DNA of 64,000 nucleotides from positions 1,488,001 through 1,552,000 of the forward strand of contig NC_052129.1 in the NCBI RefSeq assembly GCF_012273895.1, in the 5' to 3' direction. Source of the stretch: Zerene cesonia. Lineage: Eukaryota; Arthropoda; Insecta; Lepidoptera; Pieridae. Every line of letters begins with the position of its first letter. The stretch's first letter is position 1. Shown here in pieces: positions 1 through 12,240 of the stretch. The notes under the pieces were generated by a model that saw only the letters and a program-made list of their open reading frames with translations, was not told the origin of the DNA and did not search any database. Made by a program: the position numbers and the translations under genes.

Positions 1-815
1 TGGTCCTACACCAGGCCATGAAAATGCAAAAGAAACAAACGCTCCAGTTAGGTATCTATTAGATAAAAATCGTTCTATCGATATTGTTGCTATTTCTTAT
101 CAGGAACTCTGAGATTTTGTTAACATTATTTAACATTAAGTCCTCAATATAGAACTTGCAGAAAATTTTTTAAAACTCTTAAAATGTGCATTAAAATTAT
201 CCATTGTACATATAATATGTAAAATAATATTTGTATAACATTCAGTACGTTGAGTCATAACTACAAGACAAAATGTGATTAAAATTCACAGGACATCTAA
301 GACGAGAATAATATTATGCTTGTTAAGCAATTTTATTATGCATTTATATTGCGTACTCTGTTCCTATCATTATGCTTGCTTGTTACATTATTGCTGACTA
401 CACCCCCGTGTTAAAGATTAGTTTTCTTGAAAGCATCAGCGCAACTCCTCCTAGCTCACAAATGATACCTATCTTAATTACATCACAATACCAAGTACAA
501 CCTTAGAATTGGGGGTAACTGTGCTTTGACGAGAACTAATCATTAAGCGACAACTTGTTAGATTTCTTGAAATCACATTTCGTACTCAGAAACTTTGTTA
601 TCTACTCGTATTCCGGAGTATTTATACACAATATCGATATAAGTCTAAAAATGTGAATTTCGCCTCACTAACGACAAAACTTTTCCGTATTTTATACATA
701 ATACAACTGTCATGGAGAGCGAGATTCTAAATACTTTTTTAATATTCGTTATTTTATAGTCTAATAATACCATCGAAAGTATTAAATAGGCGTACCTACT
801 AAGAAACGGCAAGAT
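1..815 (-). other. 3' UTR and downstream flank of the zinc-finger gene
   Basis: This is AT-rich sequence following the TAA stop (816-818, read on the minus strand). The minus strand carries a canonical AATAAA at 337-332, about 480 nt past the stop, which is the best candidate poly(A) signal. A weaker ATTAAA lies near 742-737. No open frame or repeat is recognised. The true cleavage site cannot be read from sequence alone. Confidence 0.5.
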
Positions 816-1829
816 TTACTGCTTGTCTTTGTGAGAGAGGGAGTGAGGAAGAATGTGCTCAGCGGGCAAGAGGGCTGAAGGTTGATGCGCGTAATTTCTG
901 ATCTGGTGAAGAGATATCAATTGATTCGGGAATGAGTTCGGCTGTTGCTTGCCCTGCTGGAAGTGGAGAGGGTCATACAAGTAGGGTCGCGTGGGCAAAG
1001 CGCTGTGATGTGACAGTCCATTCAAATGAGGTGCCATGGAATTGATCGGTGTGAAAGCTGAATTGGCGGCTGACGAAACTGGTGGCTGAATGCGGTCTTC
1101 TTGGCTCTCGTGCTGGGCAAACAGCGCCCGCTGTTGTTGCAGCTGTTGCTCATGATGATCATCGCTCTCTCTTTGTTGATGATAGCCGCCTTCATCAGAC
1201 ATGTGCGCCGCGGAGTCGGGGCTTACTTTTGGCCAATAGGGATGGTCGACGAAGGGAGCCGTGGTGGGCGCGGCCGCTGCCAGGGATCTATTGAGCCCGC
1301 TCAGACCCAAAGCAGATATTGGTGGCCGCTTGTCAGCTCGCTCCGCATGCTTGTTCATGTGTTTACTTAAATACGTCTCTTGCGTATAACTCTTCCCGCA
1401 GTACTGGCAAATATGGGTCTTCAAATGCTTCGACTCTTTATGTTTCGGAATGTGTTCGAGGAGATCTTTCTCGTGCGTGAAGCATTTGTAACACGAGTTG
1501 CATTTGAACGGTTTGTCTGTCTGGTGACAGCGGCTGTGGCTTTGCAAATTGGAGAGCTGAGAGAACGCCTTGGTGCAACCGATCTGAGTGCACCGGTAAG
1601 GTTTGTCACCGGTGTGGGTGCGAATGTGCTGCTGCAGATGGGATAGCTGGGTGAATTTGCGCTGGCAGATCTCGCATCTGTACGGTTTAATACCGAGATG
1701 TATGCGAGAATGCTGCGCGAGGTAGGAGGAGTTTGCAAACGCTTTTGGACATTGGGTACAACGATAGGGTTTCGCCTCTCGGAGATGAATTTGCGTGTGC
1801 AGTTGGAGGTCCGCCTTAGAGCCGAACAC
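816..1829 (-). CDS. sqz: Last coding exon: five-finger C2H2 transcription factor, squeeze/rotund (LIN-29) family
   Basis: This exon encodes the DNA-binding part of a nuclear C2H2 zinc-finger transcription factor. Numbering from the first exon residue, complete fingers lie at 24-44, 52-72, 80-102, 110-130 and 141-161. The third has an unusual C-x4-C spacing. Linkers such as HLGIKPY and HTGDKPY, and the stretches FTQLSHLQQHIRTH and DKPFKCNSCYKCF, are hallmarks of the squeeze/rotund/LIN-29/ZNF384 family. Residues 1-15 (VFGSKADLQLHTQIH) are only the C-terminal half of an extra finger. The tail (about 168-337) is low complexity and rich in Gln, His and Pro. The exon starts after a polypyrimidine tract and CAG acceptor (AG at 1831-1830) in phase 0 and ends at TAA. 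In Drosophila sqz acts in neuronal identity and rn in leg and sensory patterning. HICQYCGKSYTQETYL followed by KHAERADKRPP suggests squeeze rather than rotund, but this rests on memory of the paralogues. The family is near certain; the paralogue is less so. Confidence 0.93.
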   Translation of the reverse strand: MFGSKADLQLHTQIHLREAKPYRCTQCPKAFANSSYLAQHSRIHLGIKPYRCEICQRKFTQLSHLQQHIRTHTGDKPYRCTQIGCTKAFSQLSNLQSHSRCHQTDKPFKCNSCYKCFTHEKDLLEHIPKHKESKHLKTHICQYCGKSYTQETYLSKHMNKHAERADKRPPISALGLSGLNRSLAAAAPTTAPFVDHPYWPKVSPDSAAHMSDEGGYHQQRESDDHHEQQLQQQRALFAQHESQEDRIQPPVSSAANSAFTPINSMAPHLNGLSHHSALPTRPYLYDPLHFQQGKQQPNSFPNQLISLHQIRNYAHQPSALLPAEHILPHSLSHKDKQ

Positions 1830-3185
1830 CTGGAATAAAGAGAAACACAAAGTAAGTTACCGACCATAGAAAAAACACAAGTGATTTGAAATAAAAAAAA
1901 TAATGTGTCGCATATATCTGTGTTACATGCAAAGTGACATTTGAATTACATCAATGGTAATACGAAAATATACTATTACATCATGCATACTACGGACGAA
2001 CAACATTGTCACGTTTACATTAATGTTTAAAATTCATCATTGGATTCATCAGAAAGTGATGTGCCCTTGAACGACATCCGCAGAGAGCCGGAACAAATCG
2101 TACTAGTTTTTTGGATCTTTTTATTTATCTAAGAGACTAACGCGGTAATAAACACAGGATGCCACCTTCACGGAGGTTTTCACGCACCTTGATTAAAGTA
2201 ATAACCTCGATGTTAATTGAGTAAACAATTGATGTTAATACAGTTGTTTGTTCATTACCTAAAGATGTATTCAAAACTCTATTGAATGTATAATTGGTTA
2301 TCCAGTCATTAAAGTTATAAGTAGGTATCTTTGCGCGTGCCCTGTACGTGTTATAAGAGAATGCCGGTACGCTTTGCACACTCAAAAGGTTGTTTCGGTA
2401 CGCCATTGATACTTATTGTGATATTCCAAATTAGTTTCTAAGTTAAAAGTGATGCGTCATCCTATCGAGACGTTATTCGCTGTCCGACAATGAAACTGTG
2501 GACCACGTTCCTTTAGGCTACGAAATATATCGCTGACAATAGACGAGTCATTCTCGAATATCTATTATACTCTTTTAAAGCAGCGATGTCAATTTTAACC
2601 TTATTGTGATCTCAGATAGAACTTAAATTAGAATGTCAAATCAGATTGCATACCGTCGATAGCGGGCTAACAGCGGCCGTAGCTCGAGCCGCTGCCGGTA
2701 AAGTTTTAAGTGCTACTGATTTTGAGCCCTGATCTAAGGAAGTTAGAGGTTATAGTTGTAAACTTGCTGGTGACACTAATGCGTCTGTTTACTGGAGCTA
2801 TAGGATTCAGTAGCACGTTGCATGACTAGTCAAAGTACGCGAGACACGATCGCGATTGGTCACAGCCTGAACATAATTAAAGTTTGGAGCACTATTTAAT
2901 GGCATGAGGCTGGAAATTCGAGGTGGTGCCTGACTTTTAATGGGACTTCGTGAAGGATCCATTCGAAAGGAATCTCTGTTAAATTGATGTATTATACCGC
3001 TCCTTCCGCTCGATTAAAAATTGTTTTGCGTACTAAGAATTTATTCATGTTGAACAATTTCTTAGACGGCTGCCGCAGTGCGAAATTAAATAAGCAAAAA
3101 ATATACTAAGACATCAGAACAGCAAAAAAACATCGAACAAATTGGACGATTTGTATTAAATAAATTTATGGTGCACATTAAACAC

Positions 3186-3612
3186 TTAATTGAAACGGAT
3201 TGACATAAAAAAACACAGAAAAAGCGCGAATAAAACATGTAAAAAACCAAACAAAAACGACGTTAAGTTAAACAGATTATAACACATGATTTGTTGATCT
3301 AAAGACAATCTATGAGTCATCTGTACAATTGATGCTTTTTTGTTAACTGTAAGGTTTATATCAAGTAATCGCGTAAGATTTTCATGACCCAAGAGTGTCT
3401 TCAGATCCAAATCACCAACCTCATGGTCCGAGGACGCCAACAAACCCCATTCCGTGGGATTGGTAGCGCTCCTCGGTATCCCATAACCGGAATCCGAATC
3501 CGAGGTGTCAGATATCGTCTTTTTCCTCCCACGTCTTTCGCCTGGGACCTGATCGATGAAGTAAATTTGGATTTTGTTGCCAATTCTTGTGTGATTTGGT
3601 GAGATGATTTAA
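3186..3612 (-). other. Unassigned coding-like open frame inside the intron
   Basis: On the minus strand an uninterrupted frame runs from just after a TAA near 3612 down to a stop at 3186. The central part (about 3590-3370) is roughly half G+C, against about a third around it. It reads as a hydrophilic peptide containing RRGRKKTISDTSDSDSGYGI and later LASSDHEVGDLDLKTLLGH, which looks like coding sequence rather than chance. The first in-frame ATG would remove much of it, so it would have to be an internal exon or a relic. Possible acceptors (for example before GTCCCAG) are weak, and no strong GT donor is obvious. The downstream end becomes hydrophobic and AT-rich, like random sequence. I do not recognise the protein. 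It could be an alternative exon, a degraded transposon ORF or a retrocopy fragment. Confidence 0.35.
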
Positions 3613-4631
3613 AGTTAAACACGTTTTGTATGATGCGCAATGTAATGATATTTTATGTGATGGTTTTATGAACTGATCATTGTCGAACATATTCGTGCTA
3701 TGTTAAAATACTTATATTGTTATTAGTGTAGCAGGCATAATTTAATAGATATATAAGTCCATGTTAGGTATGGATTTATTGATAGATTCTTCCGGAAATT
3801 TTAGTTTCATGTTAAATTACATAATATAATACGCATTTATTTTAACTAAAAATAAAGTGGTGGAATTAAATATTCAACGAATAGTTATTTAAAATGTAAC
3901 CAAAGCGAATATGCAGTACTTTGTCACTTTTTCTGAGCGCATTAGCGTGTATTCCCAAACCCTCCAGCACTGCCTTAAGCGTGACATGCTTAATCTAAGG
4001 GTTGATCCGAGATGAGATTGTGCAACCCTTGTGGTGGACAGGGGGGATGGATTAACGGCATTATTAAGCACTAGTCATTCATTATGACAGTTTACGCTGA
4101 CCCCTCGTTGGATAAGATTTCTGTTTTAAGCTTTTTACGTCTGTTGAGGTTTATTTTATGTCCTTTACGTTCGTATGTGTGATGTCATATATGTTTATAG
4201 AGATTTGATTTTATTGTATACATTTGAGTGATTTGATCTTTTTTTGTCTTTTATCTGGTCGTGATAGTTCAATACAACACATATACGTTCATTAATTACG
4301 TTTTTATGTGTGTTAGACTTAATTTATTAAAAGGCATTAGTTTTAGAGTTTGTAAGTGGACATTCCACAGAAAACTAATTTCCTTAAAACCTTTTCCCGT
4401 TGTTTTTTGTTAAAATTAATAACAGTCAAGCACTTATCTAAGGGTCGAGGGATGCTCTAATAAGGCGTTTTTGCGGGTACGAATAAATCGCAGAGCGTTT
4501 ACTGTTTGTTTAAAATCTTATGTTTTATGGGTCGGCACTTTTTATTCTCCGATTCATTTATCAGTGTTAGCGAAAATCTTTGTTATAAAGGATAATATTG
4601 TACTATTGATTACTTTATTATTATATATTTA

Positions 4632-4765
4632 TCCTACTAGTATTATAAACACGTAAGTTTGTATATGTGGATGTGTGTTACTCTTTCACGGTAAAACCTC
4701 TTTTAGTTTGTGTATGAAATTGATTATGAGATAGATTAAAGTCTGGATTAACATGCGAGTGAAGC
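4632..4765 (+). mobile_element. Helitron-like non-autonomous element, diverged (family H1)
   Basis: It begins TCCTACTAGTATTATAAACA, close to the H1 5' terminus seen intact at 58052, followed by the GTTACTCTTTCACG block. The remainder is heavily diverged and the CTAG end is not clear. Confidence 0.6.
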
Positions 4766-5792
4766 TGCAGGTTCCAGGTAGTTAACATACTGATAGATGC
4801 AGAGCGAAATCTTAGTAATAGGGTTTGGGTATGGAACCCTTATAAATGAGCTCAATACGTATCGTGATAACAATAATGAATGAATATATTAAAAAGGCAA
4901 ATAAAAATCAATTATTCCTTTTAGGAGGGTTTCAGACAACTTTCAAATGATTAACCGATATTAACCTACATCCAGGGATGACGTACATGCAAATTAATTA
5001 ATTAAAAGATAACAATTTATAAAATGACAGCGTTACTAAATGTCCTAATATATGTTATATAGATGTTATATCAAGAATAGACAAGGAACTGCAATAAGGA
5101 TTTTTAGTATATTTGAAACATAGCTATGAGAGTTTATTAAACACTCAAATTATACAGTTAGCTTAAATTACACTAAAATTGTTAAAGTTCGCTTTTTTAT
5201 TACAATTTGGTTATAACTAATATCTTCTTTTTATAGATTTTTAGCCAGTCACAGGCAGAGTATGCAATAATCTGTTTTGTGCTAAAACTGTAAAAGCAAA
5301 TTGCGCTTAGATCTAGAAAATACGTTTCTATAGTGAAGCTAGCTTGCTTACAGATACCGCCATTTTGCCTAAAACACTAAATTAAATTATTAAGAATGAA
5401 ACTGTTTTACGACTATCAAAAATAGATACTTTAATTTTGACTAACATACATAAAACATAATTAATTATTTACACAAATAATCTTTAGAAACCAATTATAT
5501 AGTAAAAAACTTTCAAATGTAAAGGAAATAAAGAAAATACAGCTTGAGCAATTTAAATATTTTAATTGAAAAATTAATTGGGACTTATCGCTTTGTAAAT
5601 AATTTTGAATAAATATTAATGGGATTTTAAACCGGTATTAAGGAGTACACATTTATTTGTCACAAGCTTCGTTACTTGGCTTATATGTTTTGCAAAATAT
5701 GTATATTTATGTATATATTTATATAGACAATATATGTTATCCATTATTATATTGTTCTGAAAGTCGCCGTGAGTCGCGTGTGAAATATATTA

Positions 5793-5885
5793 GGGAGCGT
5801 CCATAAATTACGTGACGTGTTTTTTTTTAACTTTCCGTCCCTCCACGACATCTCTATGTCGTGAGATTTTATTATGGACGCACCC
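5793..5885. mobile_element. 93-bp TIR mini-element with TTA target duplication
   Basis: The ends are GGGAGCGTCCATAA on the left and its near-complement TTATGGACGCACCC on the right, so the terminal inverted repeat has one mismatch in 14. The element is flanked by TTA at 5790-5792 and 5886-5888. A 3-bp TWA duplication is typical of PIF/Harbinger elements. The inner sequence CGTGA...TCGTGA extends the fold. The ends resemble those of the larger element that brackets the assembly gap at 30853-31923. Confidence 0.75.
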
Positions 5886-7108
5886 TTAGTAGACAGGTTT
5901 CCTAAAAAATCCTATATTTCCTGAATAGCAAAAATGTATGTAGTTTTTAGTGTAATAATAGGTCAGCAGGGACTGTGCCGCGACAGCAGTCTCCGAGTAC
6001 CAGAATCACCTCATTCAGAGGGCATCTTGTACAAAAACATACTACGTATGTATATATGGATGTACAATGACTTAATAATTATGGATAAGTGGATATTCCG
6101 CCTCATCTTCAACAGAGATAACTAAAAATAAAAATTAAATCCTCAAAAATTATTAAATTTAAGACAGTCAACAAAACCGGATTTAGAATTAATTACTCAT
6201 GGCATAACCCGTGAATTTGAACAATTATTCGTAAGTATAGATATATTTTTAAATTTTAAATTTGAAGGTTGAAATAGAGGTTGCAGGTTAAGGCCTGGGT
6301 ACATCCGTCGGAGAATTATTATTGTAATGATGGAAATTACCTAAATTATGTGGGTAACTTGGTTCTCGCATGGGTTTCATAGAAATGCGGTAACCAGTAT
6401 ACATAGACCTGGTTATTGTATGCGAGTGCTTGTGTGGTAGAGACCAAGATGTATCTTCAATACTAGTAGATAAAGTTCACTAAATTATACTGAGCAATTT
6501 TCGCACATTACTTTGACAAGTTAAAATATATTTTAGGCGAAAGCCAGGGGAAAAAGTAATCGTATCATTAATTATTCAATTGATTATCTAACAATGAAAC
6601 ACGATCATGGTTTAAATAAAGTACGTAACGTCATTTAAATTGTAAATTAGCATTTTGTGTACTTGTGTTTTGTTTGAATTTTTTTTTCAAAATGTCATCA
6701 CATTTAGACAGTCCGTAAGAGCCTATAATGTAAAATTAAAAAGGCATGATTAGAATAATTCATAATTACAAAATTTACAGTAAAATGTGATTGTCACGAA
6801 ATTGATAGTCAATAGTATTATAAAAATCGGTAAAGTGCGAGCCGGATTCGCGACAAATAAGGTAAAGTGCAACTGCAAAAGGATGGTTGCCCATCCAATT
6901 AATGACCGTGCCCGCCGTCGCTTAACCGAATTTTTATGTTGCAGCCAACAATACAATCAATTATTAGATTTAATGGAAACCTATTCCTGATACACACAAT
7001 TGTAGAATTCGGTTCCAATAGAAACAATAATCCCATGATACGTTGATGAAAATAGTAGCTTATAGGTTCCTACGAGTAGACCTAGTATTTTAAAAATATA
7101 TAATGATA

Positions 7109-7294
7109 CTAGCTGCGCCCCGCGGTTTCACCCGCGTAAGTCCGTATCCCGTAGGAATATCGGGATAAAAAATAGATGTTGGCCGATTCTCAGACCTACC
7201 CAATATGCTTACCAAATTTCAGAGGAATCGGTCAAGCCGTTTCGGAGGAGTATGGCAACGAAAACTGTGACACGAGAATTTTATATATATAGAT
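7109..7294 (-). mobile_element. Helitron-like element, H1-type 3' end, divergent body
   Basis: Read on the minus strand it ends in CGCGGGTGAAACCGCGG, then GGCGCAGCTAG, giving a short GC hairpin followed by CTAG as in Helitron 3' termini. The other end lacks the TATTATAAATGCGAAAG block and instead has ACACGAGAATTTTATATATA. It shares the GGCCGATTCTCAG and CCGTTTCGGA stretches with the copies at 26522 and 54212, so these form a subfamily. Confidence 0.75.
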
Positions 7295-8719
7295 AATGAT
7301 ATATAAAGAGAGATAAAATAAGAATTAGGCTTAAAGACGAGAATTATCGAGAATTACCTAATAATAAAAACTAATAACTTATCTATAACAATTCAAGTGG
7401 TTGTCGATAATAATTTTAACCTTCCACAGATTTCTATAAACCTTATTATATCATTTGTACTAAATCCATTTTTTGTATCGACCTCAGATGGCAAAAAATT
7501 GTCAATGTCATTTGCAATCATGCGTTAAATATTGGTGCAATGGTCGAAAAAACCGTATAATCTAAGTAAGAAGCGAGAAATCAGCGGTTACTAAATCTTT
7601 TCTATATCCAATCGATGTTATATTTATGAAATAATTAGCAATATTTTGATTCGTTCTAATTCGTTTGCAATACGGGCAAGGGAACTGGTTGAAAACGCCA
7701 TAGAGAAAGCGTACACCCTTCTGTATGATGACGTAGAAATATTTGATTCAAAATTGAATCTGAATGAATGAATCTTCGAACATCAATTTGAAATCTTATA
7801 AGCATTTCAAATAGAACTTTTTTGTCAATTTGAAATCCTGTATACATTTCAAATATATGTGATGTCAACACTGATGAACCCACGCAACATTATTATTACG
7901 ATCTTCTTTCAACACCTGATATCAAAACTTTTTGCTGTTGATATTAAATTTGATCAAAGGCATTTTTACAGGTATAACAATTGTAATAAAATATAAATAA
8001 ACGTATAATAAACAATGAATAATCTAGAGGATGTGAAAAAAGTGTTCAAAACTTTCGTCTAGGCACCAAATTTACAGCAATAGAACTTCCAACATACACC
8101 CGATTTACTAATTATTACCACATGCTCCCCAATCCCCGTGTATGTTGTAATCTATTGACATCCGAACCGATCCATTACCACTCCTAGCATTTAACTAATT
8201 AAAGTAAAAACTAATTGAATCGTTGCATTGCATTGATAGACGAGACGAAATCTCAATTCGGTCGACATATGGGCAAGGTACGAACGTAAAAAACGCTATA
8301 AGAAACCCAACCAGTGGGTAAATAAACACAGTTTAGCTGCGAATCGTGATACATTGCTGCAGTTTATAGGAATTTTGTTTTGGTCAAATGTAAATGAGAT
8401 AATTATGTGTTTATATGCACTTGGATATGGTATTTGGATGCGGTATTTAAATCTTGCTTTACGATGGTTACTTAATGATGTTATTTGCTGTGAAATACTT
8501 GATGGTTCGTGAATATGTTCTAGGCTTTTACGAAATCGAATTCAGCTGAAAGTTAGGTGCGGTAATTTTTGTGTTTGTTTAAATTTGTATATGAAATTAC
8601 ATATAAAAATGATGTCTGTGCAGTGGGATCAGATATAAGAACAAACTTTCAGGATTTAATGGCTGTAATTATTTATATTCAATACAAGAGAATATTTTAT
8701 GCCCTAGCATGGAGCGATA

Positions 8720-8811
8720 TGTGCTAACCCACTTGGCCACGGTTGTGGATAACGTCCTGAACCCTTGAGGCCTGGATCCCAGTGGAAACATAAATGGGAT
8801 GATGATGATGG
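8720..8811 (+). mobile_element. SINE 3' fragment
   Basis: The stretch CCCACTTGGCCACGG...CTGAACCCTTGAGGCCT...AAATGGGATGATGATGATG matches the 3' half of the tRNA-headed SINE at 35157-35468 read on its own strand. It ends in an (ATG)n tail. The tRNA-like head is missing, as expected for a 5'-truncated retroposon. Confidence 0.65.
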
Positions 8812-9039
8812 AGATAGAGCAACAGGCAACCATAAATCAGTTAAATTGATTTAAGATATGATACCCTGGATCAATTTCTAATCATCACGTAAATTATCGA
8901 TCGCATTCATTTATTGATAGACCTTATAACAATACCATAAATATTAACTAACTCCTGCCCTTTGTTCAAAACCGGTTACTTCATTTAAAAATAGGAAACA
9001 AAATGCTATCTCTATATCATACGTTAGGACATAGACTAA

Positions 9040-9440
9040 AAAACATTTAGACACGACAGAATATACCGACAAAACCGAAAATTCAAATTTCCAACGCCAC
9101 GAGCGGGAAGCACGTGTCAAATGAAAAACGCTATTATAAAGTAACCGTTTTCCGCCACTTTGGCGTAAAGAAGCCAGCGACCAAGACCCACTTCAAAACC
9201 TACGAAATCTTGCTGTCGTGATATACAAATTGAGCGCTTAGTCCCAGGTGTTAAGATCGAAATTAACGGAACGGTGGTGTCTTTTTTTTACTTGCAGCGA
9301 TAGTTTTTTCCGCTTTTGTCACCCAAGCGACGGATAAAAAGTTTGAAATCGTGCTCCCGAATAAAAAAACCGTTTAATATTGGCATTGAACGCGTAGCGC
9401 GGATTTGGGCGTAGAAATTGCTTTTAAAGCATTAATTTTC
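9040..9440. promoter_or_regulatory. Candidate cis-regulatory patch in the intron
   Basis: This is a non-repetitive patch with more CpG than its surroundings (for example CCACGAGCGGGAAGCACGTG and GCGTAGCGCGGATTTGGGCG). It shows no open frame of note and no similarity to other repeats in the window. An enhancer role is inferred only from composition and its place inside a long developmental-gene intron. Confidence 0.25.
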
Positions 9441-10689
9441 GTTACTAGTTGTAATAACATTGGGTGATGCTTCGTCTTCGTTTTTTTAACGGGTCACGAA
9501 ACTCGTTGATTGCTCGAAGAATATTAGTACATTGCTAAGGCTAGACTAGCGGTTGATGTAATCGATTCGGCTATGTTTGAGTAGAGCCAGAAGTATATTT
9601 ATGTTTGGTGACTATACCACAGATAATATAATAAATATTTATGAGTATGAAATATATGTAAATTGAAAAAATAATGAGCAACGTGATATACTTCTTTATT
9701 GAAACAATAAAGTTTGCAAGGAGTACAATTTTTTATTGAAAGTTTAGATGAAAAGTTTTAATAAAATTCAATTTAAAGAACACGCAGAGGAAATTATTAA
9801 CACTACACAATATTGGATGGATCTCGTCGTCAGTTTGGGTTCCAGGATCCATTAAGATTTCCGCCCGGTGTCCTGAGATGCGCGGGAGCATCTATACTAC
9901 GTAATTACCAAACGGCATTACCGCCAACGGTCAAGTAAGCGATTTTACGCACAAACATGTTGGCTATAAGGGTGTTTATCGCACAATGCATTTTGTAAGA
10001 GCTTTCGCTGACATTAAAACAATATTGATTTTATAACAAACAGCTTATAGCTCATTTTTGTTTGCTGTACTCCCAATAATTGTGCGGCAAATGTATTAAG
10101 TCCTGTGGGTGCAATTTTGACACTAAACGGCACGCAGATAAGGTCCCATTTTACGTGCAAACGATGCAAATTTCGCAGAATCTGTTCAGGTTGTTTGGTA
10201 TCACTCATTTTTATAGTGGTTTTGAGATAATGGTATTGATTTACCACTACAGGGGTATCTTTAGAAATCTGTAATACTTTGTACGTAATATTCTGATCCC
10301 AGGGCTATGTTGTTTCAAGTTGAATGCAAATTTCACTTGAGCACGCATTATGTGAAGCTATTTAGTTCGTTGAACGAAATGACTTATTATTAATTTATTT
10401 TTTACAGTGTTTATGTAGTTATAAAGTACTGTTACGAAGGAAAAAATGCAAAAGAAAAAAATAAATAAATAACCTTAAACTAAATTGCCTGTCTTATCTT
10501 TTACTTAATTTAGAACGATTTCTTTAGACTCAATATTATTATCAATTGAAGATAAATATATGTAACATGTTATTTATTTAGAATTCATGTCAACACGTCA
10601 CGAATGTTAGGAGTTAGAAAAAATACGGTGATTTTTTTAAGAGCTGTCACTTTTTTATTTATTCATATTTATAGTTATTTATACTATTA

Positions 10690-10850
10690 CTGGCGGCTCG
10701 CCCCGGCTTCGTGGTACATATATAGCCTATAGCCTTCCTCAATAAATAAGCTATCTAGCACTGAAAGAATTTTTCAAATCGGACCAGTAATTCCTGAGAT
10801 TAGTGCGTTCAAACAAACAAACTCTTCAGCTTTATAATATTAGTATAGAT
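10690..10850 (-). mobile_element. Helitron-like element (family H3), truncated at the CTAG end
   Basis: Read on the minus strand it starts ATCTATACTAATATTATAAA, runs through an AGAGTTTGTTTGTTTGA block and ends CCACGAAGCCGGGGCGAGCC. That is the end shared with copies at 34957, 35518, 38904, 39191 and 60095. The last bases before CTAG are altered. Confidence 0.65.
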
Positions 10851-11379
10851 TACAATCAAGTAACTCAGTAGATCTATCATACAAAAAAAGGTGCTATAAG
10901 TCAAAAATATAATGTGGTCGGCAGAATTTTTTATCTGTGTCGCATCTATACTTTTAAACTATGACACTTGGACGTAAGACAGGTGACACGAATAACGACC
11001 GTTTATTCCAAACACGTACTTACGACGGTTGACGTTAAACTGCTGTTGTTAAATAATTACTGTTACAATTGCAATTTGATAAAAACATTATAGATTCTAG
11101 TATGACGTTGACAATTGATCGTTTTTACCTTACATTTTTAAGTGTAATAAAATGTACTTGTATATCAAGTTATTAATAAAATTATAATCTACAATGTGTT
11201 TCTTGAAATAGCTGTAAGGTGTCTTCTCTACTATACTAAAATAATATTGCAAACTACTTTATGTTACAATAGAGGTAAAATCTTTCTAAACTTGTGACGT
11301 TGCAGGGCTGAGGGGGATATCCGTACCGATTCTATAATTTTTTTGACTAACAGAGAGCTATGTTAGTTGTGAGTGTTAT

Positions 11380-11480
11380 TCTACTAATATTATAAAAGCA
11401 AAAGTTTATACCTTATATAGTTTATATCGATGGATGTTTGTTTGTTACTCTTTCACGCGAAAACCCCTTATCGTATCTGT
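11380..11480 (+). mobile_element. Helitron-like 5' fragment (family H1)
   Basis: It begins TCTACTAATATTATAAAAGC and contains GTTACTCTTTCACGC and AAAACC, matching the first 80-100 bases of H1. Similarity then fades and no CTAG end is found. Confidence 0.55.
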
Positions 11481-11699
11481 ATAATTCATAATTGGTCAAT
11501 TACACGTGTATGTTTTATTAATACATAATCAAAATATGTCTAATTACTTTATAAATTTTTGTATGTATATGTTTAAACCAATTTATACGCTGTCAATCGT
11601 CTACCAAAAATTGTTTAGTACTGGACATGTATACGTACACAGAAATTTATTCTTGACCAGTGCTATTTAATAAAGCTTCAAATATTCTAACGCATTTAT

Positions 11700-12240
11700 A
11701 CCCTGGGATTTGGGAAGACTCAGGCCACCTGGCCCAAAATTTCGTGGAATAAAATTACATACGTCTGGCGGACGGTCATTCATATCATCCCCTATAATAC
11801 ACCCCCTAAACAGATGCAAAGGATCAAAACTAAAGCTAATATGGAAACCGATAAATCAAAACACAATGCGTTGCACAACTAAAGGAAATCACCCAAAAAA
11901 AAGTTTCCGTGGATGCGTAAAAATCTTTCCCACGAGGCCTTAAGGGACTCGGCCGTACGAAAAACAACTGTATGCCTATGAATTGGGGTCTATTTTCTAT
12001 TGTGTTTGCGCAAAGTTGAATGGGATACGCAATGTTATTATGTGCGGATGATGGGACCTTTATTGTGTGCGGGTAAGGTTGATTTTTGCTTGTGTTGCGT
12101 CTGGCTTTCAAGTGTCACCTGCAGGGTCGTGAGACAGGTCATAACATCCCTCTTAGAGCATCCTGTTCAAATTTCAAAGAAATTTCGCGGGATTTTAAAC
12201 GAATCTGTGACGTTACGCAATTTAATGCGTGCGGAAATAG
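11700..12240. promoter_or_regulatory. Candidate cis-regulatory patch in the intron
   Basis: Sequence with higher G+C than its flanks and no recognised repeat. Frames of 77-91 codons open on both strands but overlap each other and lack conserved-looking composition, so they are treated as chance. It is offered as a possible conserved non-coding block on composition only. Confidence 0.2.

Noticed and set aside
1082..1867. Plus- and minus-strand frames overlapping the finger exon
   Set aside because: They are other reading frames of the zinc-finger coding sequence and show no family features.
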